The position numbers were made by a program, and so were the translations under genes. The notes beneath the pieces were generated by a model. That model worked only from the letters and a program-made list of their open reading frames with translations, made no database searches and was not told where the DNA came from. Of a DNA stretch of 64,000 nt, positions 23,921-35,907 are shown in pieces; within the stretch, counting starts at the first letter, position 1, and the number at the start of each line of letters is the position of its first letter. The stretch is from Hydractinia symbiolongicarpus (taxonomy: Eukaryota; Cnidaria; Hydrozoa; Anthoathecata; Hydractiniidae): contig NC_079884.1 of NCBI RefSeq assembly GCF_029227915.1, positions 16,184,001-16,248,000 of the forward strand. The letters are read 5' to 3'.

Positions 23921-24029
23921 CCACGCCAAAAGAATTAACTTCACGCCAAAAGAATTAACCTCACGCCAAAAGAATTAACTTCACGCCAAAAGAATATAAC
24001 TTCACGCGAAAAGAATTAACCTCGCGCAA
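23921..24029. repeat. 20-bp tandem repeats before the transposase (left arm)
   Basis: About five units of CACGCCAAAAGAATTAACTT-like sequence, degenerating at the right. The same array, inverted, is at about 29,120-29,228. Being subterminal to the transposase gene, they may be transposase binding sites. Confidence 0.7.
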
Positions 24030-24033
24030 AACG

Positions 24034-24089
24034 AAAAAAACATTCCTTTTATTGTTGCAGAGAAGTAAAAATAAAAGGAATGTTTTTTT
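24034..24089. repeat. 20-bp stem hairpin before transposase (left arm)
   Basis: AAAAAAACATTCCTTTTATT (24034-24053) pairs perfectly with 24070-24089 around a 16-nt loop. It sits between the tandem repeats and the transposase start; the mirror copy is at about 29,060-29,115. Confidence 0.75.
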
Positions 24090-24155
24090 CTTTTCTCCAG
24101 TGTACCAGTCATTTTATCTTGCTACCAGGTCATTCAATGGACAATAACGATCAAC

Positions 24156-25331
24156 ATGGCTGCTGATTCAGAAGATGATATATTAGGGCAACAAGACGTT
24201 GATATGTTCGACGAAGAGGAGATGCTGAGGTATTACTTTAATAGAGGCTTTGGTTACAATAATATCCTGACTTTTTTGAGAAAATATCATAGCTATACAA
24301 TCAGTTATCGAACTCTTTTGAGACGACTTAGGAAATATGGACTGAACCGTAGGAATTCCCCATTCCCCACAACGCATGACGCTGTAAGACAGAGAATACA
24401 AGGAATGATAAATGAACCAGGTTCTGCAAGCGGATACCGAACAGTTTGGCATTCTTTGGAATTAGAAGGTATCAGAGTTCCTCGATCAGTAGTCCAATCA
24501 CTTTTGAAGGAATTACATCCAGAAGGTTCGGAGAATCGAAAACGTCACCGCTTGCGTAGAAGAAGACATGTTAATCCAGGACCCAATTTTGCATGGCACA
24601 TTGATGGCTATAACAAAATAAAGCCTTGGGGATTCCCAATACATGGTGCCATAGATGGGTATAGCCGTCGTATCCTCTGGTTACAAGTAACATGATCAAA
24701 TAACGCACTGGACAATATTGCATGCTTATACTTAACTGCCGTTAACACTGCAGAAGGTTGTCCTGTAGAATTGAACACTGATCTTGGTACCGAAAACAGC
24801 ATTGTGGCAGCTATACAGTCTTATTTTAGAGGTAACTAAGACGCACATCGTTATGTATCGTCACCAAGAAGGCAGCGAATCGAATGCTGGTGGTCTCAAT
24901 TTTGTAAACAGCGGGCGTGCTGGTGGAGGAACTTTTTTAAAAACTTGGATTCAACAGGGGAAATTGACACTGCGTCAGAAATTAGAATGGAAGCACTATG
25001 GTACTCATTCTCTGGAGTTCTTCAGAACAATTTAGATCTAGTCAAAGAGCATTGGAACACTCATCGTATAAGAAAGTCCAAATTCCAGACAGTTGCAGGG
25101 CGGCCGGACGCGCTATACTTTTTACCAGAACTAACCGACCCTCGTGATTATAAAAACGAAGTAACGATTGAAGCTTTTCAAGACGTTTCAGAACATGTGG
25201 TTGTTAGGGACAATTCCAATGAGTATACGAAGTACTTTGATTATCTCACTGAAGAAAATGACATACAAAAACCAGCAGAATGGACGGATGCCTTGGAGTT
25301 GTACCGATTTATATTATCTGTTTGTGATTAA
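24156..25331 (+). pseudogene. rve-fold DDE transposase with two nonsense codons, left arm
   Basis: One frame from ATG 24156 to TAA 25329-25331 (391 codons) is interrupted only by TGA 24693-24695 and TAA 24837-24839. The N-terminus is a helix-turn-helix-like region (about 20-65). The catalytic core has D in 'FAWHIDGYNKIKPWG', D in 'ELNTDLGTENS' and E in 'RRQRIECWWSQF', followed by 'LVKEHWNTHRIRKSKFQT' and 'GRPDALYFLPEL'. This family pairs an rve-type transposase with a HECT protein in several invertebrates; I tentatively place it with the IS3EU group of DNA transposons, from memory. Tail to tail with the HECT gene. Confidence 0.8.
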
Positions 25332-25815
25332 ACATACATTTATTTGTTTCACGACGAACATAATTTTAGAATAAGCTAAGTTAAAAAAGGTAAGAGCGTT
25401 TGTTGCAATTAAGTGTTCTTATAATAAAGAAAAACATGTAAAGCTAATGATAAACAATTGTTAATGACAGTAAACTATGAAAAAGTATACAGGAAGATAA
25501 AAAAGCAAATGGAACTATAAAAATAATTTATTACTTTTAAAAGGATATGTTAAAAGCATGTCGATTCTCAAGTGAATTTACGAAAAGTAACAAATGTAAA
25601 CGAGCTTGCAGAATTAAAAAGTGCAAACACAAACAGTTTTAACAAAATTGTAAAAATATCCTCAAACCTATTAGTTTTGTTTTTACACATCATAAAGTAT
25701 CATGTGCAATATAAGTTGTAGAAAATATAATGTCCGAAATTCCAAACACAAACAAACAAAACGTATCCAACTTAAATTTTATGCATACTCAATAAAATAT
25801 ATCACAAAAGTGTTT
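25332..25815. other. Intergenic AT-rich spacer between transposase and HECT ends
   Basis: No gene seen. This is the tail-to-tail 3' region shared by transposase and HECT genes, mirrored at 27,335-27,818. Confidence 0.6.
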
Positions 25816-26003
25816 TTAACTGAGGCCAAAAGCCTGGCCTTTTGAAATAGCCAATAGGAAGTTATCTTTAAATTCATCATAAGATTTGCAGTGTTGCGTT
25901 GGTAGTGTTAACTCCCTGCTGCACGCACTGACAACTTGGAAACAAATTCTATGGTTAGGATATGCCACAAAGCAGTCATGGTTAAACAAAACTGTGATCA
26001 TGA
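25816..26003 (-). pseudogene. Truncated HECT C-terminus in left arm
   Basis: Antisense copy of 27147-27334: 'FQVVSACSRELTLPTQ' to 'QAFGLS' reads on the minus strand and is cut off at 26003, where the spacer begins. It shows the left arm is the copied one. Confidence 0.85.
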
Positions 26004-27334
26004 TTTTGACCAGGACTTTGAAACAGCCCCCAAGAAATTTAAAATTGAGTGTAAAGAAGAACAGGAAATGGATGATGAAATATTTGCTTCTCAAGTTCAA
26101 GCTTTGTATGAATCTGATTTTTATGAATTACCTGATGTTCCTGAATTTACAGATATACCAGATTTACCTGATATAGTGAATTTTCCCAAGATTTTGGAGG
26201 ATCTGGGAAGAAATATCGAAGAAGGACAATTCTTCTTTAATATTCGGAGAAATTCAGATGTGCAGAGAATCCTTACTCTGTGGGCAAGACAGAAAAGCCA
26301 GTCACCTAAAAAAAGGCTTATGGTTAGGTTCATAGGAGAGAGTGGGATTGATTCAGGTGCTCTTAGTAAAGAATTTCTTACTGATGTTATTATTAAGATT
26401 GGTGAAAATATGTTTCCAGGAGGTGCACCAAAGGACAGTATGCTTGATATTCAGAATAGTAATTTTTTCTCTTGTGGTCAAATCATGGCAGTTAGTGTTG
26501 TTCATGGTGGTCCACCTCCTAATTTCCTTCACAAAAGTGTGTATGATTTGTTATGTAATGATCCACTAGATATGAAGGAATTGAATGTAGATGAAAACTT
26601 TGTGCAAGCTGATCAAATTATGTTTGACCAAATTAAGCAGGACCCAGAAGGACTTTCCTCCATTATCATAGATCATGGTTACAGTGGATTAATCAACAAG
26701 CAACACATTGATGAAATTTTGGAAACTGTTATGATCAGTATAATCTCAAGAAGACGAACTTACCTGGAAGAAGTTTCAAAAGGGTTGGAGCTCTTTAGTC
26801 TGCATGCAAAGATCATGCAAAATAAAGCTTTAATGGAACCTTTATTTGTTTGTAAAAAGAATTCAGTTGTAGATTCAAACTATCTTCTTTCACTGCTGCA
26901 ACCTGTGTTTCTTCTGATGGAAGTAGCAGGAAAATTTTGGAAGAAAAATTTCTTGATTACCTACAAGACTTTATTAACGATCTTGAAGATTCAAAAATCG
27001 TTGGAATTTCTAGTGAAGTCCTTGCTTGGTATGACAACGAAAATATGGACGAAGCAATACCATACGGTCTGATGCTGATTTGTCTACTGGTGGTTTGCTT
27101 GGATGGTTAACCGGCCAAAAGCACCATCCCCTTTTTGAAAAAGATTTCATGATCACAGTTTTGTTTAACCATGATTGCTTTGTGGCATATCCTAACCATA
27201 GAATTTGTTTCCAAGTTGTCAGTGCGTGCAGCAGGGAGTTAACACTACCAACGCAACACTGCAAATCTTATGATGAATTTAAAGATAACTTCCTATTGGC
27301 TATTTCAAAAGGCCAGGCTTTTGGCCTCAGTTAA
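26004..27334 (+). pseudogene. HECT-type E3 ubiquitin ligase-like protein of the transposon
   Basis: The true coding sequence starts inside the element; the frame open from 25936 begins with about 23 antisense codons of the left arm. It continues with 'DLPDIVNFPKILEDLG', 'FFFNIRRNSDVQRI' and 'LMVRFIGESGIDSGALSKEF' (HECT N-lobe pattern, as in G2E3-like proteins). Near 26,900 and 27,060 the frame shifts. It ends in frame from about 27,060 with 'FQVVSACSRELTLPTQ' (the catalytic Cys region) and 'YDEFKDNFLLAISKGQAFGLS', stop at 27332-27334. HECT proteins pass ubiquitin to targets; in the transposon the role is unknown. The 5' end was lost at the palindrome junction. Confidence 0.78.
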
Positions 27335-27818
27335 AAACACTTTTGTGATATATTTTATTGAGTATGCATAAAATTTAAGTTGGATACGTTTTGTTTGTTT
27401 TTGTTTGGAATTTCGGACATTATATTTTCTACAACTTATATTGCACATGATACTTTATGATGTGTAAAAACAAAACTAATAGGTTTGAGGATATTTTTAC
27501 AATTTTGTTAAAACTGTTTGTGTTTGCACTTTTTAATTCTGCAAGCTCGTTTACATTTGTTACTTTTCGTAAATTCACTTGAGAATCGACATGCTTTTAA
27601 CATATCCTTTTAAAAGTAATAAATTATTTTTATAGTTCCATTTGCTTTTTTATCTTCCTGTATACTTTTTCATAGTTTACTGTCATTAACAATTGTTTAT
27701 CATTAGCTTTACATGTTTTTCTTTATTATAAGAACACTTAATTGCAACAAACGCTCTTACCTTTTTTAACTTAGCTTATTCTAAAATTATGTTCGTCGTG
27801 AAACAAATAAATGTATGT

Positions 27819-28994
27819 TTAATCACAAACAGATAATATAAATCGGTACAACTCCAAGGCATCCGTCCATTCTGCTGGTTTTTGTATGTCATTTTCTTCA
27901 GTGAGATAATCAAAGTACTTCGTATACTCATTGGAATTGTCCCTAACAACCACATGTTCTGAAACGTCTTGAAAAGCTTCAATCGTTACTTCGTTTTTAT
28001 AATCACGAGGGTCGGTTAGTTCTGGTAAAAAGTATAGCGCGTCCGGCCGCCCTGCAACTGTCTGGAATTTGGACTTTCTTATACGATGAGTGTTCCAATG
28101 CTCTTTGACTAGATCTAAATTGTTCTGAAGAACTCCAGAGAATGAGTACCATAGTGCTTCCATTCTAATTTCTGACGCAGTGTCAATTTCCCCTGTTGAA
28201 TCCAAGTTTTTAAAAAAGTTCCTCCACCAGCACGCCCGCTGTTTACAAAATTGAGACCACCAGCATTCGATTCGCTGCCTTCTTGGTGACGATACATAAC
28301 GATGTGCGTCTTAGTTACCTCTAAAATAAGACTGTATAGCTGCCACAATGCTGTTTTCGGTACCAAGATCAGTGTTCAATTCTACAGGACAACCTTCTGC
28401 AGTGTTAACGGCAGTTAAGTATAAGCATGCAATATTGTCCAGTGCGTTATTTGATCATGTTACTTGTAACCAGAGGATACGACGGCTATACCCATCTATG
28501 GCACCATGTATTGGGAATCCCCAAGGCTTTATTTTGTTATAGCCATCAATGTGCCATGCAAAATTGGGTCCTGGATTAACATGTCTTCTTCTACGCAAGC
28601 GGTGACGTTTTCGATTCTCCGAACCTTCTGGATGTAATTCCTTCAAAAGTGATTGGACTACTGATCGAGGAACTCTGATACCTTCTAATTCCAAAGAATG
28701 CCAAACTGTTCGGTATCCGCTTGCAGAACCTGGTTCATTTATCATTCCTTGTATTCTCTGTCTTACAGCGTCATGCGTTGTGGGGAATGGGGAATTCCTA
28801 CGGTTCAGTCCATATTTCCTAAGTCGTCTCAAAAGAGTTCGATAACTGATTGTATAGCTATGATATTTTCTCAAAAAAGTCAGGATATTATTGTAACCAA
28901 AGCCTCTATTAAAGTAATACCTCAGCATCTCCTCTTCGTCGAACATATCAACGTCTTGTTGCCCTAATATATCATCTTCTGAATCAGCAGCCAT
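27819..28994 (-). pseudogene. rve-fold DDE transposase with two nonsense codons, right arm
   Basis: Mirror copy of 24156-25331 with the same two nonsense codons. The translated pieces look identical to those of the left arm. Sharing both lesions shows the gene was already dead when the arm was duplicated, or that the arms are homogenised. Confidence 0.8.
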
Positions 28995-29681
28995 GTTGAT
29001 CGTTATTGTCCATTGAATGACCTGGTAGCAAGATAAAATGACTGGTACACTGGAGAAAAGAAAAAAACATTCCTTTTATTTTTACTTCTCTGCAACAATA
29101 AAAGGAATGTTTTTTTCGTTTTGCGCGAGGTTAATTCTTTTCGCGTGAAGTTATATTCTTTTGGCGTGAAGTTAATTCTTTTGGCGTGAGGTTAATTCTT
29201 TTGGCGTGAAGTTAATTCTTTTGGCGTGGCAGTTATGGGCCACCGTAGAAAGTGTATCAAAGAATTTGACGGATGCCTTAAATACAGGTAAAATTCAAAT
29301 TTTTGCTATGTTTTGCGCTGTTCTGTAGACTATAGCTATAGGTAGCTTATAACTATAAGAAAGATAGCAAGCTAGCTAGGCTATATATTCATAAATTGTA
29401 TGACTGAGTGTAATGTCTTACCTCCTACTTGATGGGCCAAGCGAAATTTCATCATAGTTTCGAGTCCCCAGACTCCTAGCTAGCTGGCTAGCTAGACATT
29501 AGCGTACAAAGAAGGGTGTAGCTACAATTTTGCCACTTTTTACGAAGGAACCATACGTCCCTAAAAGTGAGTTTAAATGCCTCACAGTGGCATGAATTGG
29601 AATTTTTTTCTTTATGGCAAAATTGTACCTATGGCAAAATAGTACCTCTGCTAGATTAATAGGATGAATATTCGAAACAGA

Positions 29682-32232
29682 CATAATTTTATATTTGTTT
29701 TTTATTGAGATAGACTATATAGCTATCTAAGCCCTGCTTACAAGCTGCTAACTTAGAATTGTTTATCCACCTGTATAGCTATAGCCTTATAACCCTATAT
29801 CTCGATTAGACCTGTACATAGTTTTTACTCTTGTTATTCTTACCAAAGATGACTGACTGCTCAAGCTGAAGAGCTTTACTTGTTCACTCTCTTTACATCC
29901 AATCATATCTCCATATAACATGAAGTCAGAATATTGAAATTGCTACACAAGAACCTCCACTTGCAATATTTTACAACTCACAGTATTTTTTCAATAATGG
30001 ATTTTCTCAGGCAAGGCTCCAAAGGCACTAAACTTGGGCACTTCAAAAAACCTTGCCGAACTCTGGATATCATGGATCCAGGCATTTCAAATCTTCCTCC
30101 AAGTCACCGAATTTGCTGATAAGCCAGATATTGTCAAATCATCAATCTTTCTTCACTGCATAGGTAAGCAATGCAATGAAATTTACGATACTTTTGAATT
30201 CAATGAAGGAGATGAAATGAAATTGAACATTATTCTCCAGAAATTTGATGATCACTTCAAACCGAGAAAAAATTTGACTTTTATGAGATTTACATTATTT
30301 AATGCTTGTCACAAAGAGACACGAAGAAATTTGATGAATATTACACTAAATTACGTAAATTAAGCAAAGACTGTGAACTCAATCAACTCCAGGATTCTCT
30401 TATCAAAGACATAATCAGTATCGGTTTAGGAGACAAAAAACTTCAAGAACGCCTACTTCGCGAAAACGACATTACATCAGAAAAAGTACTCTTACAGTAG
30501 AGCCAGGAATCAAAGTTGCAAACTAAGTCTATTCACAACAAACCTGACTCAACTCCATCGTCATCAACTGCTAATTCTGATATTAATCAGATGATCCATC
30601 ATCAAAAAAGCAAAAAAATCATCACAGAATGCAAATTCTGTGCTGGAAGTCATTCTCGTGGTTCATGTCCAGCATATGGCAAAATATGCAATATCTGTAA
30701 AAGTAAAGGACACTTTTCTATATGTAGTTGAAGATCTAATCAAAACTTATCTCAACGTAGATATAGAGATACTCACAACGTCCATCAAAACCAGTTGGCT
30801 CAGTTGAACAAGAACATCAACCTAATTTAGACTCGACAGTTCAGCTATGAATTCTTCCTTGGATGAATTAAACTTGAACCAACCTCTGATTGGAACCAAC
30901 TGTAGAATCTGAACCTTCAGCTGACATCAACGAAATATCCGATCCAACTGCATTAGACCATCCAGAAACTGTCAAAATACAAACATACTGCATACAACAA
31001 AACTCAAATCTCCGTAGCAGGTCAATGTATCCTCCGTATCAAACACCGCAATGGTATCACTCTAACAATGTTTTTTATCACGAAAGAAAATGGATCTCCA
31101 ATACTCAGTCTCAAAACATTGTGTGATCTCGACTTAATCCGACGTAGATCAACTGAACATTTCACAATCAGACGCAATCTTTTGAATGAATATGATGACT
31201 GTTTTGAATAAATTGGTACTCTCCCTGGTGAATGCCACATTTTAATTCATCCTGAGTACCACCTGTTTTGACGTGTGTCGCAATATACCTGTAGCCCTTC
31301 GTGATCGTTTAAAGAAGGAACTTCAACGCATGATAGACATGAACATTATTACCAAAGTAACTGAACTTACTGATTGGGTTAGTTCTGTAGTTGTATATAA
31401 CAAACCGAATGGTGCTCTCCGTGTATGCCTTGATCCTCACAATCTCAATAAAGCTATCAAACGTCATCACCATAAGCTCCCAACAGCCGAGGAAATATTA
31501 TCACAAATCTCAGGCGCCAAATATTTCTTGAAACTTGATGCATCCAATGCACTTTGGCAAATCGATTTACGAACAGTACCCTCAATCAATGACCAACCAT
31601 CGCCAACAGGCCTTATGTTTAATAGTCCAACACGCACTCTGCTACCATCCTTCATTAGCCACAATGAACCAACATCAAAATCTACAAAGCGTCAACCATC
31701 ACCATCATCTACAAATCATGTGAAACCAATACTCAATCCAGGTTAGAATCCGTGATAGAAAAGCACCATCACCCGCAAAGCCAGATGTAATCGCCAACAC
31801 ATTCTGAAAACTAAAAACGGTTATGATTCAAATATATTAGACTCTGATGATGATAGTAGTTTGGCTGATCACCAAAACAACTAGAACGAGACGTTGATGA
31901 ATACGATTCCGATGCAACCATACCCTTCATGGAAGAACCAGAAAATGAAGAGCCACAACAACCACAAGCAAGGAGCTCATCAGGATGTAAAATAAAAGCT
32001 CCAAGACATCTTAAGGAGTATGTTACCAAATGAATATTCAGCTTAAGTAGTATGTTATATTATGCTTTTTATTGAGATGGACTAGCTATCTTACAAGCTG
32101 CTAAGCTAGGATTGTTTATCCACCTGTATATAGCCTTATTTACTCTTCTTATTCTTATCAAAGGTGTTTGACTCAAGCTGAAGAGCTTTACTTGTTCACT
32201 CTCTTCACATCCATTCATATCCGCATATAACA
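29682..32232 (+). mobile_element. Deleted Ty3/Gypsy element 1, right-arm copy
   Basis: Mirror of 20918-23468 in plus orientation: 5' LTR about 29682-29920, Gag 29934-30500, zinc knuckle 30516-30731, RT fragment 31273-31746, 3' LTR 32053-32232. It shares the internal deletion and broken frames of the left copy and differs by only a few codons (P/S in the knuckle, V/I, V/G and A/T in the RT piece). Confidence 0.82.
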
Positions 32233-32607
32233 ACATATATACTAACATTGATAAGATCTCTTCACAGTTTAAGTTGTTTACTCATTTTTTGTATTGCAGA
32301 GTGAATTTAATAAGGCTTTCACCATGGGAATTATGAATATCTCTCATTTTCTAAAGAAATAATTCGTCTCACGGCATTAAAATTTAGTATATTATTGCCA
32401 GTAACCCTACTTAAAACATATGTGAAGGAATTGTACCTTCTATTTTCAAAATATTTCACAAAAAAATTATTTCATTTTTTTTTATAGTCAGAGCCTTCTT
32501 AATTTATAACAGTTTACTTCCTTTTTTCAATTCTCAATTAGAGCGTTGTAACAAAAGATGGTTAGCTGAAGCTGTGAACATGTGTATGTGAAAAAAGAGA
32601 GACTATA

Positions 32608-32936
32608 TGTTGTAAGGCGTTGGACAGACAAGAACACTTGTGTATGTTGTTGAATATATTATATAGCTCCTCACTTGTTACATGTCTCTTGCCTACTGAT
32701 ACAAGCTAGCACACCCACTGACCATACCTGGACCCTCCATCCTACAGCTAAAGGAGAGTCTTGACTAGAGCCCAGGTGGCCAGGGAAAAGTACAGGAAAG
32801 AACAGCAAAACAAACATGGCTGAATCACTGCAAACAAATACACAAATGCCATGTTTGCAGGACAAGGAACACTGAGATATAAATATAACAAACTATATAC
32901 AATTTACAGGTATATATACAAAACAATTCTCCAACA
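32608..32936 (-). repeat. 3' LTR of Gypsy element 2
   Basis: A 329-bp LTR on the minus strand, preceded (minus sense) by AAAATTGGGGAGAG, a polypurine tract as required for plus-strand priming. It ends the Gypsy element whose pol lies at 34,175-44,022. The 5' LTR was not found. Confidence 0.78.
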
Positions 32937-32950
32937 CTCTCCCCAATTTT

Positions 32951-33388
32951 CTGAAGATATCGCCATAACTTAAACAACCAAATAAATCGTAACTCTGTAC
33001 CGACACCCAATTAGATCCAATCGACAGCCAATCACGCATGAATATCTGCATCCATAGAAACTTCACCAATTGCAGGATCAACAACCACCAACCATATCAA
33101 TTTACGTTGATAACAACAATCGCAATCGCGCACGAATACCTGCACCCCATAGAATCATCACCAATAGCAGGAGCAACAACCGCCAACCATCTGAATTTAC
33201 GTTGATAACACCTTCAATATGTTTCATTGATATATTGACTTGAATACAGTTCAATTTCAATATTTTCTTTCCAACAGTCATTTATGTGTAATTTTACGTT
33301 GTAACACATGGTATAACTTCTTAGGAGCTAGTATGACGTACGGGTGACAGAGCTTGAGATCCCTCCACAAGAGTGGCACTGGCCGCTA
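32951..33388. repeat. Tandem duplication (about 105 bp x 2) in Gypsy 2 3' region
   Basis: Two diverged copies around 33,010-33,210 share 'CAATTTACGTTGATAAC'-like and CACCAAT.GCAGGA.CAACAACC.CCAACCAT blocks. No ORF. It lies between the polypurine tract and the integrase end. Confidence 0.55.
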
Positions 33389-33647
33389 ACATTTGTCTAC
33401 TAAGTTAGGTTCACTCTAAGACCTTACTAACCGCCTTGACTTTGGCAGACCAATTGGTTAATTGGTGATTGACATTTTGTCTACTAAGCTAGGTTCACTC
33501 AAAGAGCTTACTAGCCGCCTCGACCTTGTCAGAACAATTTGTTGAAAACCATGGAGTGTGACAATGGTGATTGACATTTGTCTACTAAGCTAGGTTCACT
33601 CAAACAACCTACTAGCCGCCTCGACTTTGTCAGACCAATTTGTTCCC
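33389..33647. repeat. Tandem repeat, 3 units of about 85-105 bp
   Basis: Three units share ACATTT(T)GTCTACTAAG.TAGGTTCACTC and CT(A)GCCGCCT.GAC..TG.CAGA.CAATT. Gypsy 3' untranslated region; non-coding. Confidence 0.7.
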
Positions 33648-33894
33648 AACCACAGAAGAGTTCTCCTTGTCCATGAGATGTCCATAGAAGCCAGTACATA
33701 AACAAAAAAAATCAGCAATTAACATATTTCTTTCATGAGCACACTAGCAGATATGAAGCCCTTTTGTTTCTACAGTGACTGAGTGTATACTTCCCAGTCG
33801 AAACACAGCATTTTGGTATACCCAACACATGTAATTACATACAAAACTGCATCTGTTTCATCCCTCCCTTTACTATATAGTACTTTATTCAGGA

Positions 33895-34172
33895 AATAGT
33901 GGACTTCATTGGGGATAAAGCTTTGATTAAAGTTAGAGTAGAAAGTAAAGAATTTGAGGGATTGCTGGATACAGGAAGTATGTGTTGCTTAGTCAGTAAA
34001 CAGTGGTTAGAGGAAAAGTTACCACAGAAAGATAATTACCCTGTTCAAGATTTTATTGATCAGTGGAAGACGTCCCTTCAACAAGCTTGTGATATAGCAG
34101 CTAACCATTCCACAAAGGCATCTGCTGAGAGTAAGTCGCATTATGACAAGAAACAACATGGTGGTGAAATAA
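33895..34172 (+). repeat. Fold-back chimera: protease fragment joined to integrase fragment
   Basis: On the plus strand, opposite to the parent element, a protease fragment ('GDKALIKVRVESKEF', 'LLDTGSMCCLVSKQW') fuses at AAGATTT to an integrase C-terminal fragment ('DQWKTSLQQACDIAANHS'). Both pieces are found on the minus strand in the same Gypsy element (protease near 43,650-43,800; integrase near 34,260-34,390). About 86 bp separate the inverted integrase pieces, making a hairpin. Typical of template switching. Confidence 0.78.
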
Positions 34173-34174
34173 GT

Positions 34175-35482
34175 GAAAACCTTATCCTCCCAATATGAAG
34201 GTAGTTTCCCAGTTCCTCCTCTCTCTGATAGGTTTCCCACTAATACTCTGTCTCCTTCACTTATTTCACCACCATGTTGTTTCTTGTCATAATGCGACTT
34301 ACTCTCAGCAGATGCCTTTGTGGAATGGTTAGCTGCAATATCACAAGCTTGTTGAAGGGACGTCTTCCACTGATCAATAAAATCTTTCTGTGACTTCGTA
34401 CATCCATCCCTATCCTCTATCTGGAGCATGTAATCTATGGGAAGCCTGCTTTCTCTACCAAACATCAGAAAATGAGGGGTATAACCAGTTGCCCTACAGA
34501 CTGCACTGTTATTTTTCACGTGATCTTTCCAGTTATTCTTTTGTTCCTTATTCAGTGTCTTCAACATGTTAATAACTGTTCGGTTTAACCGCTCGCAGTG
34601 TCCATTACCCATTGGGTGATATGGTGTGGTATTTGATTTTTTTATACCTGACAATTCATGTAATCTATTCCATAGTTTGTTATTAAAATCGCTACCTCTG
34701 TCATGATGGATTCTTTTAGGAAAACCAAAGTTGAGTACGAAGTCATTAAATATTTTGTCTGCAGCGGCTTTTGCTGACTTGGTTTTTGTGGCATAGGCTT
34801 GGGAAAAACGTGTAAAACTATCTATTACAACCAACATATATTCAAAGCCTCCCTTACATCTATCTAGATGCAGAAAATCAATGGATATGATTTCGAATGG
34901 TCGTGTACTACTTATCACTCCCATAGATGCTCTTTGCTTCTTACTTGGTCTTTTATCTTTTAGACATTTGCATTTCTTGGTGACATGCTCAGAAATATCC
35001 TTTGCCATACCGGGCCAGTAAAACCTTTTCTTTGCCAAATCGATAACACGATCACTGCCCAGGTGTCCCATATTCTCGTGTAGTTGAACATAAATTAATT
35101 TATGGTATCTTGATGGCATAACAATCTGTGTATTTCGAGCTGTTACCTTAACAAGTATCTTCTCTTCATCTGTTAACTGTAGGTTATCAAAGTACCTTAA
35201 CAACTGTTTGGTTTTTCTTGGTAAAGCTTTGACTTGACATATCTGTGGCTTTTTTCCAATCGAAACAGCTTTGTATACTGGTCCTATGATATTATCATTT
35301 ATTTGCCAGTTTCGCAACTCTGCCAATTCAATTCCTTCTACATCAATGGCAGTGTCTGCATCAAAGAACGATAAAGCATTTATACTAACTGGTGTGTCAG
35401 TTGTTGTATGCAGCACAGAAGTGAGTATTGCATTTATTGATTGAATACTGATGTTTTCTGTATGATTCTTAAAGCAGTGCAT
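34175..35482 (-). pseudogene. Gypsy 2 integrase
   Basis: Open from 35482 and real to about 34,180 (after that the frame reads the fold-back). It has an H-H-C-C zinc domain ('HENMGHLGSDR' ... 'HVTKKCKCLKDKR'), core D in 'EIISIDFLHLDRCKGG', D in 'RIHHDRGSDFNN', E in 'GNGHCERLNRTV', then a C-terminal 'SEGDRVLVGNLSERGGTGKL' domain. Ty3/Gypsy integrases insert cDNA into chromosomes. A one-base shift near 35,480-35,500 separates it from RNase H; the C-terminus is replaced by the inverted segment. Confidence 0.85.
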
Positions 35483-35907
35483 TCTTGATAGATAGTCACA
35501 ATCATACTCATCTTACCGGGTCTGTATTTTACGGTGAACTGGTATTGAGATAGAGCTGATGCACATCGGAGACCAATAGCATTGAGTTTTGCTGTTGTTA
35601 AAACATAGGATGAAGGGTTATTGTCTGAATACACAGTGAAAGGTTTGCTGCAATAAAGGTACTCATGAAATTTGTCACATATAGCCCACTTTAGGGCCAA
35701 GAATTCCAATTTTCCTGAATGTAAGTGGTAATTCTTTTCTGGAGGTGTTAATGTTCTAGACGCATAAGCTATTACCTTAAGAACATCATTTTGCATTTGA
35801 TACAACACTGCACCCAAACCAGTTTGTGAAGCGTCGCAATGTAGGATGAATGGCTGATTAAAATCTGGGTATGCCATGATCTCGGGTGATTTTAATCTTT
35901 CAACAAG
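35434..35907 (-). pseudogene. Gypsy 2 RNase H (after insertion)
   Basis: 'FILHCDASQTGLGAVLYQMQ', 'IAYASRTLTPPEKNYHLHSG' and 'FTVYSDNNPSSYVL' are the RNase H motifs of Gypsy pol. The upstream coding sequence continues to 35907 and is then interrupted by a 6-kb insertion; it resumes at 41951 with the RT end. The frame shifts to the integrase near 35,490. Confidence 0.85.

Larger units (their letters stand above)
20212..26003 (+). repeat. Giant inverted repeat, left arm (about 5.79 kb)
   Basis: Reverse complement of 27147-32936. Mapping follows x to about 53,149-x across the arm. Contents from outside in: LTR 20212-20541, deleted Gypsy element (minus strand), rve transposase (plus), antisense end of the HECT gene. 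Protein differences between arms are few inside (for example one residue in 109 in a Gag piece), but mismatches cluster in the outer 180 bp. The inner junction is after 'GTGATCATGA' at 26003. Confidence 0.93.
27147..32936 (-). repeat. Giant inverted repeat, right arm (about 5.79 kb)
   Basis: Mirror of 20212-26003. Here the HECT gene is continuous across the inner boundary, and the outer LTR is continuous with the rest of a larger Gypsy element (polypurine tract at 32937-32950). The right side is therefore the original arrangement and the left arm the copy. Confidence 0.93.
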
